Shown here piece by piece: positions 22,139 through 31,971 of a DNA stretch of 64,000 nucleotides. The notes below the pieces were generated by a model. It was not told the DNA's origin and searched no databases. It worked only from the letters and a program-made list of their open reading frames with translations. Source of the DNA: Cephalotus follicularis (Eukaryota; Streptophyta; Magnoliopsida; Oxalidales; Cephalotaceae). Where the stretch lies: the NCBI GenBank assembly GCA_001972305.1, contig BDDD01000081.1, positions 615,223 through 679,222 of the forward strand, in the 5' to 3' direction. Made by a program: the position numbers and the translations under genes. Numbering within the stretch: position 1 is the first letter of the stretch; each line of letters begins with the position of its first letter.

Positions 22139-23419
22139 GTGGAAGTAGCCACCTCCCTCCTTAGTTTAGTTTTATTATGTTTTGTAGCTAGTTTCTCAAG
22201 GTTTTGGGTTAGAACAAAGCCTATGACTCATGAATTGTCAATGCAAAAGAAGGATGACGATGAAGAAAAAGAGAAGAAGAAGAAGAAGATTGTTTCCCTA
22301 AAATCATCCCAAACCGAAAGTTCCGATGATGATGATGATGAAGAAGAACTTGCATTTATCACCCGGAGATTCAAGAAGTTTCTTGCCAGCAAAAAGAAAT
22401 TTGGTGGAAGGCCAAATAAGAAATTCCACCAAAAGGGAGAGGTAAGCAAGCTTGAAGAAATTATATGCTTCGAGTGCAATAAACCGGGGCACTACAAAAG
22501 TGATTGCCCTCACCTCAAGAAGAAGGACCTAGTGAAGAAGAAGAAGAAAGCTATGATTGCAACTTGGGATGATAGTGATGAATCCAGCTCGGATGAAGAC
22601 TCAAATGGGGAGGTGGCTCAAATAGCCTTGATGGCCTTGGAGGATCAAGAAGAAGAAGAAAATGATGAGGTAACATATGACGAACTTGTATTATTAGTAG
22701 AAAAATATAGTTCTATGAGTGCTTCTTTGAAGAAAAAGGTTAAGTCATTAACTAATGAAAATGATGAACAAAAATTGGCTAAGGAAGAAACCTCAAATGA
22801 AATTGAGGTAGACCTCCTGGAAAATGAAGTAGCATACCTTGTAAAGGAGAACAAAAATCTCAAGGAGGAGATAGAAGCTCTTAAGAAAACCTTTTCAAAG
22901 TTCTCTAATGGTAGTGAGAAACTTGAAAAACTCCTTGGGATGCAAAGATGTGTATTTGATAAAGCCGGACTAGGATTTGAAGAAATGTACAATGTCAAGC
23001 TTTATCAAACATTCTTTGATAGGAAGGAGAAAATTGAAAAGGAAAAGATTGAAAAAGCTAAGATTAGAAAGAAGACCATGTGTGATTATTGTGGTAGAAT
23101 AGGACACACATCCTCTACTTGCTTCCATAAGAAAAATGCCATGTTTAGGAAGAACTTGATTAGATCATGCAATTTTTGTGGCAAACATGGACACACACAC
23201 TCACAATGTTATCATAGGAAAAATGCCATGAGTAATAAAAATATCATGTGTACACTTTGTGGTAACAATGGCCATACTCCATCTTCATGTTTTTATAAAC
23301 AAAATGCATTGCATGACTTGAACTTTTTTAGAACTAAAAGGAGTTGGGTTCCCAAAGGAACCAATTTGACTAACCCAAAAGGACCCAAAGTTTGTTGGGT
23401 ACCTCAAACAAAAATTTGA
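22139..23419 (+). CDS. gag: Element C Gag, N-terminally truncated, four CCHC knuckles
   Basis: Open frame of 426 aa, but the first 28 residues derive from segment X; Gag-like sequence starts at Met 22223 (MTHELSM), which corresponds to the middle of a Sirevirus Gag. The following part is very acidic and Lys-rich (DDDEEKEKKKKK, then SSDDDDDEEE). Knuckle 1 (CX2CX4HX4C) is at 22466-22507. A long coiled-coil region follows (about residues 190-260, LTNENDEQKLAKEE and ENKNLKEEIEALKK). Three more knuckles lie at 23081, 23168 and 23249 in a repeated module of 27-29 aa, before a basic WVPKG tail. Stops TGA (23417) and TAG (23432) separate it from pol in the same frame. The capsid half is missing, so particle assembly is doubtful. 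Confidence 0.85.
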   Translation: MEVATSLLSLVLLCFVASFSRFWVRTKPMTHELSMQKKDDDEEKEKKKKKIVSLKSSQTESSDDDDDEEELAFITRRFKKFLASKKKFGGRPNKKFHQKGEVSKLEEIICFECNKPGHYKSDCPHLKKKDLVKKKKKAMIATWDDSDESSSDEDSNGEVAQIALMALEDQEEEENDEVTYDELVLLVEKYSSMSASLKKKVKSLTNENDEQKLAKEETSNEIEVDLLENEVAYLVKENKNLKEEIEALKKTFSKFSNGSEKLEKLLGMQRCVFDKAGLGFEEMYNVKLYQTFFDRKEKIEKEKIEKAKIRKKTMCDYCGRIGHTSSTCFHKKNAMFRKNLIRSCNFCGKHGHTHSQCYHRKNAMSNKNIMCTLCGNNGHTPSSCFYKQNALHDLNFFRTKRSWVPKGTNLTNPKGPKVCWVPQTKI

Positions 23420-23434
23420 ATTTTGTGCTTATAG

Positions 23435-23968
23435 GTGTGCTTGAAGGCATTATCCAAGAAGACACAATGGTACTTGGATAGTGGATGCTCCAAGCATATG
23501 ACGGGTGACAAGAGTCTCTTCGTCAAGTATGAATCAAAAGAAGGAGGAGAAGTAACTTTCGGAGATAATGCAAAAGGAAGAATCAAAGGTGTTGGCTCCA
23601 TAGGTAATCCCAAGACTTCTATTCATAAGGTGTTATTTGTTGATGAACTCAAACACAATCTATTGAGCATAAGTCAATTATGTGACAAGGATTGTAGAGT
23701 CGTTTTTGAAAAGGACTTATGCAAAGTCATTGATATAAATAATGGTCAAGTAAAGTTTATTGGACATAGACATGGAAATGTATATGTAGTAGACATTGAT
23801 GACTTACTTAATATTAAATGCTTAGTTTCCATGAATGATGATAGTTGGCTATGGCATAGAAGACTAGGTCATGTAGGTATGACAACTATTTCAAAGCTTT
23901 TGAAACATGAACTAGTTAAAGGACTTCCTAAGATTAGCTTTGAAAAGGATAGAGTTTGTGATGCATGA
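23435..23968 (+). CDS. pol: Element C protease and integrase zinc-binding region, ended by a nonsense codon
   Basis: Same frame as gag and as the rest of pol. The aspartic protease active site is WYLDSGCSKHMTG (near residue 13). KHNLLSISQLCDK and a GAG-pre-integrase region with WLWHRRLGHVGM follow. The HHCC zinc site of integrase should end C-x-x-C, but the reading is VCDA followed by TGA at 23966-23968, where a Cys codon is expected. After the stop the frame continues open ([10 protein letters not shown]) into the next CDS, so this one base disrupts what would be a single pol frame from 23435 to 26527. Confidence 0.87.
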   Translation: MCLKALSKKTQWYLDSGCSKHMTGDKSLFVKYESKEGGEVTFGDNAKGRIKGVGSIGNPKTSIHKVLFVDELKHNLLSISQLCDKDCRVVFEKDLCKVIDINNGQVKFIGHRHGNVYVVDIDDLLNIKCLVSMNDDSWLWHRRLGHVGMTTISKLLKHELVKGLPKISFEKDRVCDA

Positions 23969-24040
23969 CAATATGGTAAACAAACTAGAGCCTCTTTTCA
24001 AAGTAAGAACATTGTATCTACAAATAGGCCTTTACAACTT

Positions 24041-26527
24041 TTGCATCTAGACTTATTTGGACCAATAGATGTTAGAAGCCTAGGAGGAAAATCTTATGCC
24101 ATGGTCATTGTAGATGATTACTCTAGATATACATGGACTATTTTTCTAGCCCACAAAAGTGAATCTTTTAGAGAATTTTCAAACTTTTGCAAAATCGTTC
24201 AAAATGAAAAAGACACTTCAATTTCTAAAATTAGAAGTGATCATGGAAAAGAGTTTAAAAATCATTTGTTTGAAAACTTTTGTAATGAAAATGGTTTTAT
24301 ACATGAGTTCTCCAAACCTAGAACACCTCAACAAAATGGGGTTGTTGAGAGGAAAAATAGAACTCTACAAGAAATGTGTAGAACACTTTTAAATGAAAAT
24401 AGTTTACCAAAATATTTTTGGGTTGAAGCAATAAATACTTCATGTTATATGCTTAATCGTATATCAATTAGGCCAATTCTCAAAAAGACTCCATATGAGT
24501 TATGGAGGGGGAGAAAGCCTAACATTAGTTATTTTCATACCTTCGGTTGCAAGTGCTTTATCCACAATAATGGAAAAGAGCATCTTGGAAAATTCGACTC
24601 AAAAGTCGACGAAGGCATATTTCTTGGTTATTCTTCCACTAGTAGGGCTTATAGATGTTTCAACAAAAGAACCTTACTTGTTGAAGAATCCATGCATGTT
24701 GTTTTTGATGAATCTAACCCTAAACTTCTGAAAGAAGTTAATGTTGATGATTGTGTAGATTTCATTGAAAATGGTGTTAGCAAGATTAATCTAGATGAAG
24801 CAAAAAGGGAGGAGTCCACCGGAGGAGAGAGCCCTCAAGAAGACTATCAAGAAGCTCTTCATGACCAAACCTTGAAGGTGGTAAGCGGACATCCTCATGA
24901 AGCCATTATAGGTAATCCTAGATTAGGTGCTTCCACTAGAAGTAGCATTAATCATAATTATATTGCATTCTTATCTCAAACCGAGCCTAAAAATATAAAT
25001 GAGGCCGAAAAAGATGAAAATTGGATCAATACCATGCAAGAGGAATTGAACCAATTTGAAAGGAGTAAAGTATGGAACTTAGTACCTAGACCTTATAACC
25101 AAAATATAATAGGTACAAAATGGGTTTATAGGAATAAGGTAGATGACCAAGGTATTGTTTTTAGAAACAAAGCTAGGTTGGTTGCTAAGGGTTATTCCCA
25201 AGAAGAGGGAATTGACTTCGATGAGTCATATGCACCCGTAGCAAGATTAGAATCTATTCGTATGTTTCTTGCATATGCATCTTTTAAAAATTTTACTCTT
25301 TTTCAAATGGATGTCAAAAGTGCTTTCTTAAATGGGTTAATTAAGGAGGAAGTATATGTGGAACAACCTCCCGGGTTTGAAAACCCTCATTATCCCAACC
25401 ATGTCTTTAAGCTTTCAAAGGCTTTGTATGGCTTAAAACAAGCTCCAAGAGCTTGGTATGAAAAGCTTAGTGGATTTTTACTTGAAAATGGTTTTAAAAG
25501 AGGCACTATTGACATTACACTTTTTACAAAATCTGTCAATGATAAAATTTTGATTGTTCAAGTATATGTGGATGATATAATATTCGGTTCTACTAACAAA
25601 AACTTGTGCAAGAACTTTGCTAAGATTATGCAGGTGGAATTCGAAATGAGAATGATGGGTGAGCTAAATTACTTCCTCGGACTTCAAGTCAAACAATTGA
25701 AGGAAGGCATCTTCATCAATCAATCAAAGTATGTCAAGGACCTACTTAAGAGATTCGGGATGGAGAATGCTAAAAAGAGCAAGACACCCATGAGCACAAT
25801 GACAAAGCTTGACAAGGATGAACAAGGTAAGTCAATCGATCAAAAACTATATAGAAGTATGATAGGATCTTTGCTCTATTTAACGACAAGTAGGCCGGAT
25901 ATCTTGTTTAGTGTATGCTTGTGTGCTAGATTTCAAGCTTGTCCCAAAGAATCACATTTGCATGCCGTAAAATGCATTTTCAAATATTTAGCATATACAC
26001 CGACCTTAGGATTATGGTATCCTAGGAAATCATCATTTGACCTACACACTTACTCCGATGCCGATTTCGGAGGATATAAGGTTGATAGAAAGAGCACAAG
26101 TGGCACCTGTCAATTCTTAGGCAATATGCTCATTTCTTGGTTTAGCAAGAAACAAAATTCGGTAGCTCTTTCAACTACCGAAGCTGAGTATATTGCCGCG
26201 GGCAGTTGTTGCGCACAAGCCATGTGGATGAAGCAACAACTTCTTGATTATGGTTTTACCTTTGAAAAAGTGCCAATTAGGTGTGATAACACTAGTGCTA
26301 TATGCTTAGGGAAAAATCCCGTTCACCACTCTAGAACTAAGCGCATAGACATTAGATATCACTTCATTAAAGACCACATTGAAAAAGGTGACATAGAATT
26401 AGTTTTCGTCCCGACCGAAAAACAAGTCGCGGACATTTTCACCAAACCTCTAGATGAACAAACCTTCTCGAAATTTAGATTAGAATTAGGCTTGTGTGAA
26501 ATTGACAGATTTAACATGCTTCTGTGA
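24041..26527 (+). CDS. pol: Element C integrase core, reverse transcriptase and RNase H
   Basis: Open frame of 828 aa from the first Met after the nonsense codon; real homology starts upstream at 23969 in the same frame. The integrase core has D4 (LDLFGP), D67 (IRSDHG) and E103 (NGVVERKN), the D-D(35)E spacing. The RT has [25 protein letters not shown] and the catalytic YVDD at residues 509-512 (25565-25576). RNase H has YSDADFGG (Asp 673), STTEAEY (Glu 714 or 716) and CDNTSAICL. The end [13 protein letters not shown] is usual for Ty1/copia pol. All catalytic residues are kept, making it the best preserved polymerase here. Confidence 0.95.
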   Translation: MHLDLFGPIDVRSLGGKSYAMVIVDDYSRYTWTIFLAHKSESFREFSNFCKIVQNEKDTSISKIRSDHGKEFKNHLFENFCNENGFIHEFSKPRTPQQNGVVERKNRTLQEMCRTLLNENSLPKYFWVEAINTSCYMLNRISIRPILKKTPYELWRGRKPNISYFHTFGCKCFIHNNGKEHLGKFDSKVDEGIFLGYSSTSRAYRCFNKRTLLVEESMHVVFDESNPKLLKEVNVDDCVDFIENGVSKINLDEAKREESTGGESPQEDYQEALHDQTLKVVSGHPHEAIIGNPRLGASTRSSINHNYIAFLSQTEPKNINEAEKDENWINTMQEELNQFERSKVWNLVPRPYNQNIIGTKWVYRNKVDDQGIVFRNKARLVAKGYSQEEGIDFDESYAPVARLESIRMFLAYASFKNFTLFQMDVKSAFLNGLIKEEVYVEQPPGFENPHYPNHVFKLSKALYGLKQAPRAWYEKLSGFLLENGFKRGTIDITLFTKSVNDKILIVQVYVDDIIFGSTNKNLCKNFAKIMQVEFEMRMMGELNYFLGLQVKQLKEGIFINQSKYVKDLLKRFGMENAKKSKTPMSTMTKLDKDEQGKSIDQKLYRSMIGSLLYLTTSRPDILFSVCLCARFQACPKESHLHAVKCIFKYLAYTPTLGLWYPRKSSFDLHTYSDADFGGYKVDRKSTSGTCQFLGNMLISWFSKKQNSVALSTTEAEYIAAGSCCAQAMWMKQQLLDYGFTFEKVPIRCDNTSAICLGKNPVHHSRTKRIDIRYHFIKDHIEKGDIELVFVPTEKQVADIFTKPLDEQTFSKFRLELGLCEIDRFNMLL

Positions 26528-26624
26528 TTGTTCTGAAAATGTATGTTTGGTTAAAATGCCTATTTTTACATGATTGCATCATTTGCATACATTCTCGCGC
26601 ATTTGCAGAAAAACGGCAGAAAAA

Positions 26625-26775
26625 CAGAGCAAAGCGCCGACCGTTGCTTTTAAAGCGTCAGCGCTTTAAAGCAAAATTAGGGTTCGATATTGGGGAAATT
26701 GGTCTAAGCGCCGACGCTTAAACCAATTCCGTCGACGCTTTAAGCGGGTTTTAAGTTTCTAAGCGCCGTCTGCCA
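26625..26775. repeat. GTCGACGCTTT-type cluster between C pol and env-like ORF
   Basis: Five to six copies of AAGCG[TC]C[GA]ACGCTTTAA type: AAAGCGTCAGCGCTTTAA, AAGCGCCGACGCTTAA, GTCGACGCTTTAAGCG (exact core at 26731) and partial copies. The same motif is clustered before the TATA box of C's LTR. A TATA-like ATATACAAA lies at 26791-26799 and the env-like Met codon at 26887. Confidence 0.7.
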
Positions 26776-26886
26776 CACAGCTTTACCGAAATATACAAAC
26801 CCTAACTTCAAAATACTCTTCTCTCTGGCGATTTCTTGGTGATTTGCACTCGGAAATCAAAGTTAGATCATCATACTACATCAACC

Positions 26887-27764
26887 ATGCCTAGAACCAA
26901 GAATGTTGAGGTTGGACAAGGCTCCAAGAGCAAGAAGAAATCGGCTGGGAAGAAAGGCAAAGGGGTTGCCACTGAATCTGCAGCTCCTGAGGTGATACCC
27001 ACTCTCCCTAGGTACCCCGAAGCTTACTTCAATAGGAAAATCCTTGTAGGTAAAGTTTTAGACTTTGATTTTTGCATTAGGGAAGGTTTTCCCATTGTTG
27101 ATTGGATTAGGTTTCAAGGTTTAGAACCTTTCTTTCCACTTAATTTGCCTAGTTATCCCGAACTCATGAAAGAGTTCTACGTACACATGCGTGGTGGTTC
27201 TATGGATAGTTTAACCACAATGGTAAAAAATAAGAGTATTGATCTAGACCGAAATAGACTAAACACTATCCTAGATGTTCCGAACCTAGGAGCTAGGGGT
27301 TGGAATCAAAGGTCATGGGTGACTAGTCCAGATTTTGACCGACAAGATTGTGTGCGTGTACTATTTGGTGAAAACGCTGATCATGTTCAGCGAATGTATA
27401 CTAGGAACCTACCCTTGGACTATAGATTCGTACACCGTGCGGTTTGTACGCACATTCTACCAAAGGCCAGTGGGTTCGATGAGGTGACCCACATGGAAGC
27501 CTACACGATGTATCATTTTATTACTGGCCGAAAAATAAATGTTCTCTCCTTGATGCTTTGTCATATGCATTCAATTCATGACCGGGAGAATGCGAGATTA
27601 GGTTATAGCAACATTATAACCAAGATTCTCCAATATTTCCATATCGACCTTACTGGAGAAGTGCACCATGATCTCCAAAGTGCAGACAAACTTGGAAAAG
27701 GAACCCTCGGTAGAATGGGGTTCAAAAAGCACAAGAGACTTGGTACTTGGATTCCGAGAGACGA
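26887..27764 (+). CDS. Element C envelope-like ORF, first part (interrupted by element D)
   Basis: The open frame extends from 26836, but the start is best set at Met 26887 (MPRTKNVEVGQGSKSKKKS), which has a typical leader upstream. A Lys-rich basic N-terminus of about 40 aa is followed by a globular part (REGFPIVDWIRFQGLEPFF, then LDYRFVHRAVCTHILP, then MEAYTMYHFITGRKINVLSL) resembling the putative plant transposon protein family often found with retroelements. I see no clear signal peptide or membrane segment. It ends LGTWIPRD at element D, and the frame resumes after D at 34521. It occupies the place of the Sirevirus envelope-like gene; whether that protein acts in entry is unknown. Confidence 0.75.
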
Positions 27765-29476
27765 TGTGACGCCCCGAATTTCATAAATAATTATTATGAA
27801 ATTGGTGCGTGTACAATTGCGATAAAAATCGATAGAGCCGAAGTAATAAAAAGATATTACGCATTTAAGTCGTAATTGTGTTAGCTAAGACGGCTAATAA
27901 AATCTAATTTTAATGCGTGACAATAAAGCCCCAATGTTCGCATTTTTATTGCGATTATTTTGGTGGTTGTTCGGATAATTTATGTCGCGATTTGCGGAAA
28001 AATCGGGACCCGTACCTTAGTATTTTACCAGAAATTACTAAGGAGGAAGCAAATTATAAAGGAAGAGGGAGACACACACGGGCGCATCACGCGCCCGTGC
28101 ATGAAGAGAACGCAGGCGCTCTATGCGCCTGCATCTGGGAGAGATGGCGAGAGAGAGTGGGAGAGAGATCGGCAGAGAGAACGGGAGAGGACGCCGGAGC
28201 CAGCTACCGGACCGGGAGAGCACGCCGGTCAACCCAGGGCCTTCAACCGACGGTAACCTCCTCCCCCTTCTTCTCTTTTTCTTCTTTTTTCTTCCCCGCT
28301 GCTGTCACTGTTCGCGCCTCCTCCCGTCATTTCCCGGCGCCGTTAGCGTCGCGGGTGGGGTGGGTTTTGGTGTAGAAGGCCGCTCTACCCATTTTGACCA
28401 CCGGTGAGGCGTGATTCGGCCGGAATCGGCCAGAATCAATTGACTGAGTCAACTCAGCGAGTCAACTCACGGCCGCCTAAGATAGCGCTTTTGGCTCCGA
28501 GTCTTGGAGAGTCACGGCCATGGATGTGTAGGACTGGAGAATGTGTGGTGTTTTTGGGTGGTGATCGAACCTGTGGAGGTCCGGCGAGTTGACTCAGTGA
28601 GTCGCAACTCACTGTCGGCCGTGGCGCGACGTTCGGCGCCGATTCCCGGCGAGTCTTGACTGGTTCTGTGAACACCGTTCAATGTGGAACCCGTTGATGT
28701 GTGTTTCGCAAGCTGGATGAGTTGGCCAAAATCCGGTCGACGTTTCGGCGTCCGAAATGTTTTGTGTGCCGAACATAACAGAAATGTGTTGTATGTGCAG
28801 TGTGTAAGCGGCAATTGGATTTGGCATCGAGGAATTGATCAATTGGCAAGAACCGGCTTCGGTTCAACGATTATCGAAAAGGTTCGGCCATTGAACCTGC
28901 GGCTCGACTGTGCTGCTGTAACAGGTAGGGGTAATGACATGTTTATGGAAGATATTTTATGCATACCATGTATGTTTATTTTCTGTATGATGCATTTGCT
29001 TATATATTGGCACATTTAAATGTTATTTTAATATATAAACTGTCATACATGTTGCATTCATATATTCCTTAGCATGCATTATCTTCCTACTTAGCCAAAT
29101 GAGGACAACGGCTAACCCTTACAATTTCAGATTAAGCAAGGACATTTGGAGACTGCTGCTGAAGCTTGGAGAGCTTCTTTTGTTATTTTAAGGTTGTTAT
29201 TTTAATATTGATGATGTACTGTATTTTGTATTGTAATGAACGGATCACACTCCGTGTTACTGTTGTACTTCCTATGTACAAGGATATTATTTGGATTGTA
29301 CCTGCACGTAGTATGGGATACGTGCGGATGAATTATGTTTTATAATCCAGTTTTAACTGCTTCCGCTTATGTATTTGAATTGTTAATGAGAATGCTGGAT
29401 TATTATTATTATGCTTATTCCTGATATCACCACATATGCTGGTCCATTGTACGTGAATGGAAAATGGGGTGTGACA
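27765..29476 (+). repeat. Element D 5' LTR, 1712 bp (lacks an 837-bp block)
   Basis: Matches the 3' LTR except for the 837 bp at 33204-34040, which here are replaced by a direct join at ATGCATT/TGCTTATAT (near 28993). The ORFs in the GC-rich zone (27960-28600) are not protein-like: they occur in both LTR copies with stops and frameshifts. Confidence 0.9.
28430..28625. repeat. TGACTCA / TGAGTCA-rich module, D 5' LTR
   Basis: Includes GACTGAGTCAACTCAGCGAG and GAGTTGACTCAGTGAGTC. The core TGA[CG]TCA is the GCN4/bZIP-type palindrome. The second copy is at 32643-32825; the same type of module is in the J LTRs. Confidence 0.6.
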
Positions 29477-29480
29477 AGCA

Positions 29481-29492
29481 TGGTATCAGAGC
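29481..29492 (+). other. Primer binding site of element D
   Basis: TGGTATCAGAGC, a perfect match to the complement of the initiator Met-tRNA 3' end, four bases after the 5' LTR. Confidence 0.92.
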
Positions 29493-29581
29493 ATATTCCA
29501 TATATGCTAAGCTGGGATAAGTTTCTCGGAAATTAAGTGAATTGTTTCCTAATGATTATGTCATTCCATATAGGAAACAAA

Positions 29582-29935
29582 ATGGATGAAAGGAGAAAAC
29601 GCGGAAGGCCTCGAGCCGTTAATGAAAATATTCCTAAGGAAGTAAATGGCAGAACGGACCCAATGAGCCGTATAGCGGATTACTTCCAGCAGCAGATGGC
29701 TGCGAATGCTATAAACATGGAGGATGTGCGTCGACTTTACGCACAAGCATAGCCAAGGTACATGGCTCCTGGACATGGTGCACGTGATGACGGAAATAAG
29801 TTCGGAAGGAATCTTGACAGATTCATGAAGCATAGTCTTTCCAGTTTCAAGGGGAAACTTGACGTGATTATTGTGGAAAGATAGTTACAAGATCTGGAGA
29901 AAATCTTTGCTGTTATGGGTTGCCCGGAAGGCTGA
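29582..29935 (+). pseudogene. gag: Element D gag N-terminal remnant with AT-hook-like motif
   Basis: Start chosen at Met 29582 (MDERRKRGRPRAVNE), though the frame opens at 29537. KRGRPRA resembles an AT-hook DNA-binding motif. RIADYFQQQMAANAINMEDV follows, then a stop near 29750. After it, the same frame continues with RFMKHSLSSFKGKLDVI, a stop, and LQDLEKIFAVMGCPEG, the start of the conserved gypsy gag core. The homology ends abruptly near 29930, and the remaining internal region is non-coding. No capsid or nucleocapsid part remains. Confidence 0.72.
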
Positions 29936-30204
29936 CCTTGAGAAGGCAGACCTTCTGAATCCTACGGGATACATCGAATGAAGTGACAGTGAGGGCTTTG
30001 AAGTCCGAAATGGTCAAGTGACCGACCGAATGTGCCATAATGGCTAAGTGACCCACCGAATAAGCCGTAATGGCTAAATGGTCGATCGGATGAGCCGGAA
30101 GCCGTAAGTGTTGTCGGAAAAGTTTTCCGTATCGAATAGTGGTTGATCGAGATAGGATATGAATGGTCATTGTGAATGGCTGCTGTATCATCATGGATCG
30201 TATT

Positions 30205-30475
30205 GTATTGTTATCGATCGTATCGCGATCGAATGAACCGTCGTTGAGCGGTTAGTGATCGAATGTATCGTTGTTGAATGAATAGTGATCATTTGAACCG
30301 TCGTTGAGCGGTTAGCGACGCTATGGACCGTTGTTGAACGGATAGTTATCGTTTGAACCGTTATTGAGCGGTTAGCGATTGTATGAACCGTTGTTGAATG
30401 GATAGCGACTGAATGGGTCGTTATTGATCGGATAGTGGTCGAATGGACTGTTATCGAATGGGTGGGCATTGGATG
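30205..30475. repeat. 30-bp minisatellite in element D
   Basis: Eight to nine imperfect copies of GAACCGTTGTTGAGCGGTTA plus about ten bases (GCGATCGTAT type). Each unit holds AACCG...CGGTT, an inverted repeat. The Ser/Thr/Ile-rich reading on the minus strand (30191-30469) only mirrors this repeat. Confidence 0.85.
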
Positions 30476-31958
30476 AATGCTCAGAATAGATTGTGAATGA
30501 ACCGATGGGCGGCCAACTACTTATATGTGCTGGTATGGGACCGTATATATATTTAGCCGACCGTTAGAGGACAACTACATATGTTGTTAGCCTCTAGATT
30601 CCTGGTAGAGTTACTGATGACGTATTGTGTTATGACTTGTATAAATGTGAAATGACATTGTTCACATCTCTCATGCTTTGTATGCATCTCACATGATCGA
30701 TATTATATATATATCTGCTACACCTTGGCACGCATTCATTGCATATGTATATTGTACACAGACATTGGTTGCTGACTTGTTTCATTGAAATGAAGTGGGT
30801 CAGGTTCAGGTTCATATGACAGCTACAGTGATTAGTCAAGACAAGCGCATGGTAAGAAATTATATTTCTCCAACTTATCTTGTGTTATATGATTTTGAGG
30901 ATTGTTATTGTACATTATATGACCTGCCGGCTTGTGGCAGTGCGAGAATATAAATGTGTGTTGATGTATTGGACCTGCCGGCATGTGGCAGTGCATAAGT
31001 TGACCGGTGTATGATATTATCGGATATGATCAGACCCATCATTTGAGGTCTTGACATGACTATCCTTTGCATGCGTGTGATAATATTGGATATGATCAAG
31101 CCCATCATAGAGGGTATTGAAAGGATTGTCCTTTGCATGCAAACGATATATTTGGATTTAATTGTGATGTAGTCTGGTGTGGGCGGAGCCCCCAGCATAT
31201 AGATTGTGATGAGATATGAGGGTTAAAACCCGAAACATATAAACTGTGGTTTATTAGGTGGCATGGAGTCCGATAAACGAATACTTCATGTCGAAATTTC
31301 GAGAAATCTTAAGAGTAAGATTTTAATGGATTCATTACTTGAGGTTCTAGAATGATGTAATTCTATTGAATTGTGATTTGATGAGGGCTGAGCCCATTTG
31401 TGAACTGTTGATTCCTCCTTCGGGAGTGTGGACATACAAATTGTGTTTTCTTTATAAGGGGCATAGTCCTGTAAACGATTACTTCATGCCCGATTTTTGG
31501 GAGATTATAAGAGTTGAAATGTATTCAACTGATTATTCTGATGACATGATGTGATTGTTTAAAGTTCTAGCTTATAGCACTTTTGAGTATGATTGAAGTA
31601 TGACTGTTGCGGAACTGTGTTGGATATACCAGTGTAGGATCCTTACTGCTGGGAGATTGAAAGTGGTCAACTGAATAAGTGCTAATTGGAGTTATTTGGA
31701 GTTGCGGAAGAATAATGGGTAAGATGTTGGGTTCTTGGAGACCTAGTGATATGGATATAGTATGGTTATAGATTGAACGGATACAAATTGTGCGGTTACG
31801 GAACGTGCGGTCATAAGCCATATGTTTATGGATCGTATGCTTATGAATTGTTTGATGTGGATGAGCTGTGGTTGCAAGCCACTTAGAACGTGAGGAAGAA
31901 GTGAAGGCATTCTACCTTCACATGTTTAATCAAGGGAATCTCGGGACGAGATTTTTTT
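30476..31958 (+). other. Element D internal non-coding region
   Basis: No pol motif on either strand. It contains a duplicated block with GACCTGCCGGC[TA]TGTGGCAGTGC (near 30921 and 30971) and a duplicated block GATATGATCA[GA][AG]CCCATCAT (near 31023 and 31091). It may carry RNA packaging signals, but nothing in the sequence proves it. Confidence 0.6.
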
Positions 31959-31971
31959 AAGGAGGGGAGAA
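31959..31971 (+). other. Polypurine tract of element D
   Basis: AAGGAGGGGAGAA directly before TGTGACGCCCCG. Confidence 0.9.

Larger units (their letters stand above)
21463..22216 (+). repeat. X: unrelated LTR-like segment replacing C's 5' end, 754 bp
   Basis: Begins TGTTTAGC and ends TTAGAACA, giving TGTT...AACA ends as in an LTR. It holds a GTCGACG cluster (21670-22015) and a TATA box (22098). Flanks differ (CTAAG before, AAGCC after), so it did not arrive as a simple insertion with target duplication. It has no match elsewhere in the window outside the short motif. The first 28 codons of the ORF that begins at 22139 come from this segment. Confidence 0.65.

Noticed and set aside
22228..22998. 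Minus-strand Ser/Phe-rich frames over C gag
   Set aside because: Mirror images of the Lys/Glu/Asp-rich gag; no independent motif.
28038..28407. GC-rich overlapping frames near 28000 and 32200 that look like Arg-rich proteins
   Set aside because: They lie in D's LTRs, occur in both copies with different stops and are open on several frames at once because of base composition.
29481..29492. TGGTATCAGAGC sites as parts of tRNA genes
   Set aside because: Only the 12-13 bases complementary to a tRNA 3' end are present at LTR borders; no cloverleaf follows.
30191..30469. 92-aa Ser/Thr/Ile-rich frame on minus
   Set aside because: It is only the translation of the 30-bp minisatellite of element D; the period of 10 residues follows the repeat.
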